A stretch of DNA of 64,000 nt. Source: Allolobophora icterica. Its lineage: Eukaryota; Annelida; Clitellata; Crassiclitellata; Lumbricidae. The translations under genes and the position numbers were made by a program. Below, one piece after another: positions 42,881-54,222 of this stretch (position 1 is its first letter; every line of letters starts with the position of its first letter). Location of the stretch: NCBI GenBank assembly GCA_963556255.1, contig OY744604.1:95311375-95375374 (forward strand), read 5' to 3'. The notes beneath the pieces were generated by a model. The model was not told the origin of the DNA. It did not search any database and was given only the letters and a program-made list of their open reading frames with translations.

Positions 42881-45800
42881 ACTGGTACCAGAAGTGGGGT
42901 ACCAGCGTTTTCTTGCTGTAAATTCGAGGAAGGTCCGTAAAATACAGTTGACGAGTCGCATGATGTAACCCACTATTTGCAGAGGCACGGCAGAATGAGT
43001 GGTATTTGTGAGTCGGTTGCACCTGGTGCAGATAGTAGAATTGAAACGGAAGCTGCGGCCCCGATTGGCCATTTAAGATGATCGTTTTTTTCAATTATAT
43101 TGAGGAATGGTTGAGATTCGTTCAAAAGACTACTGAGGTAGGTGTCCAGAGAGAAAGAGATTATGAGTATGTCAGTTCTGGTAGCGAACTGTCGAATAGA
43201 CCGAGCTCGATTTATCAAGGCCATTCGAAGACGTTAGAGTACCGCGACTTATACGTTGGAAAGCGGTAGAAGGTATACCAGGATCCTTTGAGCTCGGTGG
43301 AGTACGTTTTTTTGCACACGGTACAAATCCTATACGTTTTGGGTGTGGGCGTACGAGGAATTCGTAGTAGTACAGAGTTTCGGACATCCTGTAGAAACTG
43401 GATCGTTGGAGTATTCGGTAGAGTTTGTTTTTTCTCCTCTTTCTGTTTCTGCGTTTCTGCTAGTTGGTGTTCTCGGTAGTCTGCGCTGCCGTCTGCCGTT
43501 TTCGTCTCTTTGAGGTTTTCTAGTTATTCCGGAGGCTGGTGATCCGTGCGGCTCCTTTTAGCTTTCGGATTTTCCAAGGTTGCGTTCCGAGTTCGTATGG
43601 AAGTTGTTTTGTTTACCCGTTCGATCGTTGGTTCCTGTCTTCAGTTTTCTTTCCGATCGTTTCCCTAAGTGTTGTCGCTTTCTTCGCGTTTGCGTGTTTC
43701 TTTTCCCCTTCTGTCAGGTCTTTTGAGAAGAGTTGGTCATTTGTATGTCCACGTTGCGTCTTTTGGTTCCGAGACTGCTTGGTAGTGATAACCGGTCCAT
43801 GTCTTTTTCTTCGATGTTTTTGGTTAGATCGTTTCTGCTCCTTGGATGATTTCCTAGCGGTTGGTTTTTGTGTGTTCGAGAACCGCGTTATCTAATTGGA
43901 GATGTCTTTACACAGAAGGCGAATCCTTGGTGTCAGGTTACCGGAGAGAGATGATATTGTATGTCCGATTTCAGTGGCTCGGGAACACAAATACGAAATA
44001 CGAGGCGTAGATCGGGGAAACGGCAGAGTTCGATTACGCTGTAATACGCTGGTGAGACTAACAGTTACGTAAAAGACAGAGAAACAGACCAAAACAGGAA
44101 AAACGGGAGCGGATAAGAAGCAACTTCACTCTCGGTGGTAGGGGTGAAGCTAAGGCAGTTAACCGGCAGTGAAAGTGATTCGGTTGAAGACCGTGGTATA
44201 TACGAAGGAATCTAAACGGCGTTCTGGGAAGACGCCCGTTATTCAGAAGTGACTTGTATTAAGCACTGTCGAGGAAAGTGAACCGTTGACCGACCGTGAG
44301 ATAATACGGAGGATTCTAAGGGACATACCGGGTAGAGGTACGTTGGTTAGAGGAGAAAGTAGAAACGGCTACGATTGGCCACTACAGACGAGACTGAATT
44401 CATTGGTGATAGCGAATTTACAATGAAGAAATATTTAGAGGCGTGTGAGAAAACGCCTGTTACTTAGAAGAGTGCGAAAATCTGACCGATCGTGTCATAT
44501 GTTTGTTGAGCGATATGATGGAAGATGACAGTATTCGCGTTTTGGGTGAAGCTAGAAGTTGCGCTAGCTGCAGGTCATTGGAGTGACCAGGAGAAAATAG
44601 ACCAGAAGTACGGCCGAGGAACAGTTACATGAGACAACCGGAAAATCGACGTTGTAGACAGAGAACGAGATCGTCGCTTGGCATTTCTTGAGGTCGAATT
44701 CGAGAATGCGATAAAGGACGAGAAGTTGATGAAGGACGACTGGCGTCGAAGCACGATTCACGTTATTGATCTCTAGCACCATTAAAAAGGCTGTCGTCAG
44801 CACGGTTCGCAGGAGATGGGCTTCTCTACGGTCGCAGAGTGGTTGCTCGCACCAAGGATTATTGCTCAGGCTATCATCGTTGCTTGGCGTTCGTGCGGGG
44901 TTGCAGAGACTAGGAAGTTCGCAATAGAGTTCACCAGGTTGGAGGCAGTGGTTAATAGGGGAACGTAACCCCTGGAAGTGCATAGGAACCGTAGGAGCCC
45001 GGGTGTCGGAGAAACACTGATTACGTCGTTTGTATCAGTGTTGACAAAAGGGGCAAATAAGACGGTGGTGTGCACAGAGAGCTGCCGGAGGAGGTGAAGA
45101 AGCGAATCTTAGGTAGCACGTTGAATCAGTTGAGGCAAGTGTTGTCGTCCAGGTAGTTCCGAATGTTGAAGTGTAGGAGAATGGCTTGTATCGATGCGAT
45201 TATGGAACGCAGGCCACGGGTTGTCTCTTGGTTTCCGGAAGCGAAAGGTCGCTGGTCCCATGTTGTTTCCTTGGTTAGAATTGGAACGAACAGAGCGTTG
45301 GGTGTTCATTGCCGACACTAATAAGAGTGCCGTCGGCGGGTAACTAGTCTGAGAATTTGGCTCGGGAACGGAACGTATCCGGTACCGAGGATAAGTTACT
45401 GAAGTAATTTTGAGACTTAGTAACGAGTGAAACATAGAGTTGCATCACAGGTATGATGTGGATACCGCTTAATTGCGGTGGTTTTCTGAAAAGACACTTT
45501 TGAGTTTACATTTTGATGAGAGCGTTTCTTTTCGACTGTGTCTCGCAGAATACAGTATAGTGACTTAGCGGTACTGGTTACCGCTTGATTGCGGTGGTTT
45601 TCCAGACTTTGTCGAATGACACTTTTGAGTTTTCTTTTGATGAGACCTTTAGTTTGAACTGTTTCCTAGTACTGAAATGGATAACAGGTTTATTTACGGT
45701 GTTTCATGGACTGGAGGGATGTCGTCCAAGTTTTCTTTGGTGAAAATCCTTTTTCTTTGGACTGTCTGTTGGTTCTTCTGAATAGTGATCCTAGTTACCT

Positions 45801-46734
45801 TTTGATAGAGGACTGCTCTTGAAGTACGATTTTGGAAATGTTCACTCGACAATGCTTTTGCGTAGAGCACTTCCAGGTTGACAATGTTTCAGTGATGCGT
45901 ATGATTAGTACCGCATGAGTTACAAGACAGTCGGTGATCCTTGTGGTACCGTTTAATTGCAGGAGTTTTCCTGAAAGTTTCCGATGGTGATTGTTAAGTG
46001 TATCCTTGGTGAGAAGATGTTATTGGGTGATATCGTACGTATATGCGCTGATACTGCGGTATTAATGTCTCGAAGCTTAGCGAGAATAGTGTGTTGTAAA
46101 GTTTCGTTACTTGTTGGACAATTGTGCAAATACGAAAATATGTTTGAAAAGAAAACTACAAAAAAATATAAAAAAAAGAAACATAAAAAAATATGTTATC
46201 ATAAGCGGCTGTCACTTCCCATGTTCGATTATTTGTGTTCCGTTGTTTTATTTTGGAAGTGTGCGTGACGTGAAGGAGTTATCGTTTATATGCAAGATCG
46301 GGAGATAGTTGGTGACTTTTCTCTCCTAGGTCTCCTGGCCATATGGGTTAGGTAGAGCTCAGGTTCATGACAGAGGGCCGGCTAAGGTTGGCGACTTGGT
46401 GGATTAGACAAGTTGCCAGTAGGGTGGTGGTTTGGATCTCTAGCACCATTAAACAGGCTGTCGTCAGTACGGTTCGCAGGAGATGGGCTTCTCTTAGATG
46501 CTCAGGCTATCATCGTTACTTGGCGTTCGTGCGGGGTGCGGAGATGGATGGGTCTGGATTGAGTACTTGACCGAGTAAGTCGTCCAGATGACCGAGGTAT
46601 TCCGCCCTATAACCAGTGATACAATGGTTCCTTGCTTTCTAAGTGGATCTGGGTTGGAGATGTTTCTGTGTCACGAGTGATTAAGATCCCCGATTTTGTC
46701 AGAGATGCTCCGCATCTAAGTAAGGTGGGGAGAG
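42881..46734 (+). mobile_element. LARD internal region 2
   Basis: A copy of 35683-39536, with no differences that I could find by eye. Non-coding. Confidence 0.88.
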
Positions 46735-49700
46735 TGTGGCGGACTGGCCACTGGGCTCGAATGTATGTTGTTTTAATAATATCTGTCTTATTGACGCGTT
46801 ATCCGGTGATATAATGCATCGCAGGGCGTCAGCGGCCGATGCGTAAATGGTAGCACTAACGCGATATTAAAATAGCCAATAATTAAGTTTGAGCTTGTTT
46901 TTGCCATTCAAGCGATTTAAATTATTAATTAGAATAATTTTACACACTTTTCGGTCCAATAAATAAGGCCTAAAGCTAGGGCGGCGCTTATTATCATAGG
47001 TTGATTTCGATACCTTAGACACCTGTATTTGAGAAGGTGTGCGTAGGCTAGTATATAAGGAACAAGCCACGGTATAGTGTGGCGAGGGATAAGTATAGGC
47101 TGCCTCACGGTGTTTTGCCTATATAGTAGAGCGGCGTTACTGCGCTTTACATGTACAGCGACACGGTGCTTTAGTGTCGTTGGTTACCGGTTCGGTACAA
47201 GGCTAATCAGTGCGCTCCCGAGTGACAGCCGCTCCAAAGGCGGTCTGACCGGTGCTGGTAAACGCCGATTCAGCGGGTTTGGGCCCACCCTGTTGTAGAT
47301 CGCGAAAGGTACCGAGTCTGATCGTGGAAGGCTGAATCGGGGAAAGACCGATCGTGAGGAATAAAGGCTCACAGGTCTGTGTCGGTAAAGTTCGGGGAAG
47401 GTGACCCCGCTGGTAAACCGTTCGATAGTCCGGGGAAGGCCCCGGCGGCTCCGTTCGATAAAGACTGGGAAGCAGCCCCAGTCGGTGGCCGTTCGGTAAA
47501 GACGGGAAAGGCGAGCCCGCCGGTGACTGTACGATAGAAAGACGGGAAAGATCCCGTTGGTATCTGGTTCGCGTTACAGGGAAAGACCGATCGTGAGAGA
47601 TAAAGGCTCACAGGTCTGTATCGGTAGAGTCCGGGGAAAGGCCCCGTCGTTGACCGTTGGATATATACGCGGAAAGGCCCCCGCAGTTGACCGTCAGAGA
47701 TACACGCGGAAAGGCCCCGCTGTTGACCGTTAGAAATACACGGCCGGAGATACGCGGGCAAAGACCCGGTGTTGACCGTCAGATATAAACGGGCAAAGAC
47801 CCGGTGGTAGCCGTCAGAGATACACGCGGAAAGGCCCCGCTGTTGACCGTTAGAAATACACGGGCAAAGACCCGGAGATACGCGGGCAAAGACCCGGTGT
47901 TGACCGTCAGATATAAACGGGCAAAGACCCGGTGGTAGCCGTCAGAGATACACGGGCAAGGCTCCGCAGTTGACCGTTTGATATTCACGGGTAAGGACCC
48001 GGTAGTGGCCGTTTGAGATACACGCGGAAAGACCGCGCTGTTGACCGTTTGAGATACACGGTCAAAGACCGGTGGTGGACCGTCAGAGATACACGGGCAT
48101 AGTCCCGCAGTTGACCGTCAGAGATACACGGGCAAAGACCCGGTGGTGGCCGTCAGAGACACACGGGCAAAGACCCGGTTGGTGATAACTGAGTTAAAGT
48201 ATCGTCCATAAAAGCTGAGCAGTGCGATCCCGAGTTACAGCAAAAACTAATCACTCTGGGTATTGGATTGACCGCCGATTCGACAGGTTTGGGGCCCACC
48301 CTGCCGTTAGATCGCGAGCCGGTCTGAATCCCGATTGTGGAAGTTTAACAGGCTGAGTAAACCTCGGGGAGAGACCGATCGTCCGAGATATAGAAAACAC
48401 AGGTCTGTATCGGTAAAGTGCGGAGAAACATTCCGCTGGTGACGTCCGGTGAAGTACCGGAACGATCCTGTTGAAACTGTTCGATAATATCGGGGAACTA
48501 CCGGTAAATTTTCCATTCGCGGTCACCGTGTTTGGTTCCCTTGCTCGGTCATAGTTACTCCCGCGGTTTACCGGCAAATATCCGTCCGGGAGACCAACCG
48601 GACGATCCGACCGTTGTGTGTTACGGTGTTCGGGACAGTTCCCACGGGGGAAAGATACACAGGTCTGTGTGCAATAACGGGGTAAATTTACTGATATTTA
48701 CCCACAGATACCGTTAGCAGAATCGAGTGTGAGTACGAGTCTGTGCGCTCCCGGAAAAGACACAACTGTTACGTTCTCTAATGGATTCAGAGAGTCAGGT
48801 TCAAGAGATACGGCTTGTGGAGTAAGGGCCCACTCTACTGCTCAGGTCTCGTGACAGACTAATTCTGAATAGTGGGAAGATAAAAGGTTGTGTAAACGGG
48901 TAGGGATACGCCGCAACGAGAGGATACAGCGGGTCAGATCCCAAGGTGAAGCGTACGGGAGTCCCAGGTAAAAGGGACATTGACTCAGACCAAGAGTAAA
49001 CGATACGTGAACTTTCGGGTAGTCGGGAACCCATGTTTGGAAGAGAGATGTCCGGGTTTTCCTAGCTGAAGTTCAGCTAGTCAGAGTCCCTAGGTGAGGA
49101 GTACGATAATCCCATGTATGAAGGGAAATATTAACGCAGACCAAGAGAGCGATACGTGAAAGTCCGGGTAGTCGGATACCCATGTAGAAACATATTTGCT
49201 TGTCGTAACACACAGCTCTGAGGACTGACTGAAGTGCGAGGATGGGCCCCCTCGTGCGTAGGTCGGAACGAAGTTCTGTGTGTAGATAGCGAAGGGGGAC
49301 CTTCACTATCAGAGTGCCGTAGAGACCCCTTCAGGTATCTTTCGAAGCAGAATTTATCACTGTGTTGGTCGATAATTGTCAACACAGAAGACGGGTAAGG
49401 AAACTTATCCGTAAATTGTGGTGCATGATAATATACGTGTGAGGCCGGTATGCCCTGCACGGATATGGAGCGAGAGATACGTACGGTGGGAAGACGTATG
49501 GACAGGTGCCTAGACGACACGACGTAGAGTTACAATTGACAGTTGCCCAATAGACCGGTGTCTAGGACGATGTGATGCAGAGACTTGTCGCATGTATTCC
49601 TTGTTCCCGATACTTAGAAAACGTTTGGTGTCCCTTATAAATCGGGTCCTGAGAATTATCTTGTCGTATCTCCACTTTTTATTCGAAAAGTAGTTAAGAG

Positions 49701-50785
49701 TTGATTTGTAGCAGAATGTTTTTGATCTTTCTTCAGTTTCAATGGCTAGGAGATACGATAGGTCGTTTTAAAGATATTCAACAAAATATACTGTCGTATG
49801 TCCAGTTTTCAGAAACATTTTATCGTATCTCCATACAGGATTCATAGTGAAGCAGTCTCTGTTGTTGTATGTCCACAGAAAGCTCGTCGCTGATTGGACG
49901 CGCAGGAGATACAGCAGTATAAACCTGTGCGCTTAGCTGGACTATAGTGTCGCATATCCAGACAATTAAAAGTTTTTCTTTTAAAAATCCGGACTATGTA
50001 AATGAATATTTTAACGAAAACACTCTGTAATAATTGGTCGTTGCTTAATTTAATCATTTCATGTCTTTGTTTTCAGAAAGATGGTTTGTAATATTTGTAA
50101 ATCCATTTTATACAAAATTTTCACAAATTTCAGAAAAACAACTATAATTGTTAATTTTTTAAATGCAATATCTTTATGTAATGTTGATGTTTTAATATGA
50201 CGTCTAGTTGTGAACTGTAATTTGACAGTGCCCTACTTATTGCATTGAATTTCTCATTTTTCCGCAAAATGCGGCCCAAACTTCTACCTCGTTTATCTCG
50301 GAATTTTGGAAAATGGAGATACGCCAAGATAATTCTCAGGCGACGAAATGGCGATAGTTCGAGAGTCACGAGATGTAGAATGGTACGTCAAAGTTTAGAT
50401 CAGGCGGAGAGAAAAGGGAAGCCCGTAGCTAAGAAGGCACACGAAGAGGGAAGACTGCTGCGGATTAGAGAACGAACCCTGTTCTGAAGGACGGCCATCC
50501 TGCAGGACGTTGCCCATCCGGCGACCGCGGAAGAAGCAGAGTCAGACCCAGAGACAGAACTGTATAGTGTTGCCTTTCTTAAGCGGCCAATCCTGAATCT
50601 CCCCTGAGAGGAACGTTCGCTATGGGCAGAGATAGAGAACGGCCATTTTACGTTGAAAGTAGAAAAGGCAGTGACTCTGGTGGGGCTCCAGACGGGCAGT
50701 GGGCTGGAGTCGCCACCACTATGGAAACCCGCCCGGCGCAACGAGAGTGCAGGCGTCCGGACGGGCGCGGGTGCAGAACGCCACA
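46735..50785 (+). repeat. LARD LTR 3, interrupted by a 703 bp transposon
   Basis: Same ends as LTR 1. It carries a T-to-A change at 47125 and the insertion at 49643-50345. Removing the insertion and one 4-bp duplication restores 3,344 bp. The hairpin array is at 47393-48184. Confidence 0.9.
49643..50345. mobile_element. Non-autonomous inverted-repeat transposon (703 bp), AAAT duplication
   Basis: The ends are CGGGTCCTGAGAATTATCTTG and, reverse complemented, CGTCGCCTGAGAATTATCTT; the inverted repeat is about 31 bp with four mismatches. AAAT is duplicated (49639-49642 and 50346-50349), and LTRs 1 and 2 provide the exact empty site. A motif like TCGTATCTCCA recurs in both orientations near the left part (about 49663, 49749, 49793, 49824, 49866, 49907) and may bind transposase. 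No transposase ORF. Superfamily unresolved. Confidence 0.9.
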
Positions 50786-50789
50786 CTAT

Positions 50790-51293
50790 CACTTTGCGTT
50801 ACAACGTACCGGGGTACATTTAAGAGAAAACCATGTTGAAATTAATTCAGTAGAGGTTTATCATGTTCATGTCCTAGATATTCACATTGATTCTCTGTAC
50901 ATAACAATCTTCGATTTTTCTACTTCGCTTTATCTGTGTGCGATTAAACGGTCAAAGATCATTCGACGTCTGTTTTGCTATCAGTAAGGCTTCATGATAG
51001 ACTATCTTGATACGAGAGTAGCCTACCTATGGATAGGTCGATGAAGTTTAGGAATTTTTCTTAACTGACTACAACAAATCCGAATCATACTAAGAAGTTA
51101 CCCACTTAGAACCTGGTAAGTACGCACCTTTACCTTCTGATTAACCTACGTGTTCCTAATTTAACATCTTCTACCATTTGAGTTATCTGTGGGAGTAAAA
51201 TTTGAAGGTTAGTACATCAAGCTTCAATTTACCTAAACTCTCTTAAAAGTGTGGCTAGGGCGCGATGACATAAATTGTCTAGTGTCATAGTGC
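50790..51293. repeat. Duplicated spacer (right of the LARD array)
   Basis: Co-linear with 7150-7430 and then 10176-10312 of block 1. Confirms that the LARD array and the LINEs of block 1 are later insertions into one ancestral spacer. Confidence 0.75.
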
Positions 51294-52181
51294 AAGCACA
51301 GTATAAATAATTACAGGCCTACAGTAGGCCTACGTCGAACTCCCATCGCTGCCTGTTGACTAGTTTTTCTGGTGACGCCATTTGAAAGTGAGATTTTTAA
51401 TTATAGATTTAAGCTGATATAAACGTTAAAAATAATATTTATAATTCTAATGAAGTCCTCAATATTGTTGTAATGTTTAAAAAATATTTTATGTGATGGA
51501 TTCCGGTGTATCGGCGTGTAGTCCTCAATGTTGTTGCAAAGTTTAAAAATATTTGATGTGGTGGATTCCGGTGTATCGGCGTGTAGGTTACTCACTTTTA
51601 AAATGGCGGTCGGTCACACATTCTGACTGCTGCATCGGCTGGGAGTCGACGTACTGTGTAATTTTTTATACTGTGGTTTCAACGTACGTTATTTTTTCTA
51701 TGACGTACGTACGGTATGCGTACGTTATTATGCCGTACGTTGGCGTAGCCTACGTTGACACCAGTTCATGACGAAAATAAACTACATAACATCATGCGCA
51801 ACAAAAGTCAATAATATTTGGTGATTGACGGTCGTAACCAATTTTGACCATTACATCAGTCAGCTGTGGCTTTTCAATGATCTATAGTTCTATACTTTTA
51901 AACTTTTAAATTCCAAGTCGCTAATATTCTGTCGAATGTATAATATGCAGAAAATTAAGTCTTTACTGACACTTTATAGTGGTCATTTAATTGGCAATAC
52001 TAAATTTCAGTATCGTTCGCAAATAATTAGGCCTAGGCCTGCGCACGGGGAGACTAATACTGTAGAGCTAAACTGATCATTTCTGACGTACGCGTACGTT
52101 ATTCTTTTAGATAACGTAGGCCTCTACGTACGTTACGCATACGTTATTCCGGTGGGTAACGTACGGTCGCACTTTGGTGCA
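51294..52181. mobile_element. Uncharacterised insertion with CGTACG-rich clusters
   Basis: Block 1 runs from GTCATAGTGCAA straight into TTTTACCCCGCA (10295-10318). Here about 890 bp separate the same words, and GTGCAA is repeated at the right junction. It contains a 66 bp tandem duplication (51455-51585) and two clusters of CGTACG/TACGTTA palindromic words (51681-51755 and 52086-52170). No terminal inverted repeats were recognised and no coding sequence. Confidence 0.5.
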
Positions 52182-52189
52182 ACCTTTTT

Positions 52190-53055
52190 ACCCCGCAAAC
52201 CGCCATGTAATCGCGATCGTAATCTCGAAATATATACAGAAGAAAGAAGCGAAGTCGCTGGAAGAAGTTTATTCACAGGTGCTAAGTCAAATCATAATCG
52301 ATTGGCGGGGGATGGGTGAAATCGGCTCTAGGTCCCGTAGGCAGACAGTCAGACGGCTAAGGTGGGTGATGTTTAAAGTTGAAACGGTGAAGGAGCTAAG
52401 GGGAAGAGGAGGAATCGGGAGCAGATTTGAGAAAGAGCAGCGTTTTCAGTTTTGAGTGAAAGACCTGCGGAGAGGTAGCAAGATGTGAGGTTTTGGAGAG
52501 CTCGTATGATGGATCAGATATTTGTCGTAGTACTGGCGGGAGTTTCTTCCAGAGAGATGGAACAGCTACGACTATGAAGACTAGTCATTCGAAAATTGTG
52601 AAGTGACAGAAGGGCGGAGAAGTGATAGGGCGGAAGAGGACCGGGTTGAGCAAAATGGTTGGAACGTGAACAGCTGACGGAGATAGGAGGGCTGGGAGGA
52701 TTGAAGTGTATAATTGTAGGTGCCAGGTAAGTGATATGATTTTGTATTCTCTTCGTTCGGATATTTTAAGCCAATGGAGAAATTTGATGACATGAGTGAT
52801 GTGGTGGTGTTTGGGAATTCTAGCCACATCACGGGCGGGGTATTCTGAATAGCCTGGAGGCGGGTTATTTGGGTGATGTCTGTGTTCAGAAAGAGCGAGT
52901 TCCAGTAGTCTAAGTTTGCGTGAACTGTAGGTGAAGCGATTATAGATGCCGTTTTGAAGTCGAGCATAGGACGGAATCTGCGAAGGGCACGGATATGCAT
53001 GAAGGAGGAGCTGGAAAGGTGGGTGATGTTTTCGGAGGTATTGGCCAAAGATCAC
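52190..53055 (-). pseudogene. LINE 3' fragment, antisense (orthologue of 10313-11040)
   Basis: Minus-strand frames carry SSSFMHIRALRRFRPMLDFK, PKHHHITHVIKFLHWLKISE and SYLRQLFTFQPF, the C-terminal LINE RT region. Frameshifted between two frames. It extends further 5' than the block 1 copy, which is cut at 11040 by another LINE fragment. Confidence 0.75.
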
Positions 53056-53059
53056 ACCA

Positions 53060-54222
53060 AGATTGTGGACAGGAGAATTGGCAGTGAATATTTGGGTGAA
53101 TACCGAGTCAATGTGATGATTGACGATGTAGCTGAGCTTAACAAGTTTAAAAAGTCACAGTGATGCTCAGCCCATGCTTTTTATTGCAACACAATTTAAT
53201 TTGGCGTATAATCGATTTACATTTTAAAATTCACTTTATTTATGACCTTAGAAGCTCACCTCGAAAGTCAATCCATTATTGCTCACGGATAACAAAAATG
53301 AATGGTTTTCAGCTACCTATAAATTAGCCACTGCAGCCCTGTGGAACTGAAAAGTTAACCGGAGTTTTATATAAAATTTAGGGCATGTCGTATAGGACCT
53401 AAGTAAATCTCATACCATGTCGGCGTTGAAAAAATATGTTAGAGATTTACAACGGAGAAGCGCATTACACGTGAATAATTAAATAGCAGATATATCATTA
53501 AACGTTTTAGGTGTCAGAAAAAAATGAGTCTCATGTAATAATGTGTTAAAATGGATTAAAAAATAAAATACGAGACTGATTACGGCTGTTTTTTAATTAG
53601 CTGTGTAAAATATCGTTTCCAGTTATCATGATTTTATATGCAGTCTCTCTTCAAAAATTATAATGATAACAAGTCTAACAAGTCAAATGAACTAATTTCA
53701 AATGCTACACGTGTGTATTAACTATTTTAACGTATTAACAATTTCTCAGCAGTGCTACATTGAGGCGACCTGCCGGCGGACCTGATACCGCAAACTCACT
53801 GATGTCAGTGTTCCAAAGAAAGAAATTAATGTCCGTCAAAAGATTCCGGATTTTACAACAGGTCCCCACACCGGGCCACATGTTTGAATAGGTTACATGT
53901 CAATTGAGCTTCTCTTGAGCTCAAGATTAAATCGCTTAAATAAGCCACAATAGATATGCAAATTGGCATCAGACTCGTCTCGATGCACTCTCTATTAACA
54001 CTTTATCGACGACATTGTAATAAAATCGACTGGGAAACCAATACATCTCGACGCTAAAGTGTTAATCTATGCAGCTAACACGGGCATTAAGCGTTGAGAT
54101 CACATGGTGATCGTGACGACGACAATGACTACAGCAACGATGATGATGATATGATGATGGCTAGTTGATGATAAATGCAAAGATGATGATGAAACTCAAA
54201 CATCTAATTTACATTTAAGGTG
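53060..54222 (+). promoter_or_regulatory. Intergenic and upstream region of the second Mab-21-like gene
   Basis: The distal part (53060-53940) is AT-rich with nothing recognised. The proximal 150-250 bp match the 5' flanks of the other copies (GTTGAGATCACATGGTGATC, GATGATGATATGATGATGG, TTTACATTTAAGGTGATGGA), so any core promoter or 5' UTR is probably there. Confidence 0.45.

Larger units (their letters stand above)
32339..50785 (+). mobile_element. Tandem array of a large non-coding LTR retrotransposon (LARD-like): LTR-int-LTR-int-LTR
   Basis: A period of exactly 7,198 bp resolves into LTRs at 32339-35682, 39537-42880 and 46735-50785 (the last with a 707 bp insertion including duplication) and internal regions at 35683-39536 and 42881-46734. 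The LTR begins TGTGGCGGAC and ends GAACGCCACA. The array is flanked by CTAT on both sides (32335-32338 and 50786-50789). No gag, protease, RT or integrase can be found in any frame. Orientation is set by the primer-binding site and polypurine tract. The three LTRs differ at only a few bases that I can see (for example 40766 and 47125). It sits inside spacer sequence that is continuous at 7144-7440. Confidence 0.9.

Noticed and set aside
33855..46814. Open frames of 60-199 codons inside the LARD element as genes
   Set aside because: Many overlap on both strands, none matches a known domain, and their protein sequences follow the hairpin repeats. Their presence in every copy only reflects copy identity.
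32339..50785. The 7.2 kb repeat as ribosomal DNA spacer or ordinary satellite
   Set aside because: No rRNA sequence was recognised, and the unit has LTR ends, primer-binding site, polypurine tract and outer target duplication. The array ends exactly at an LTR end.
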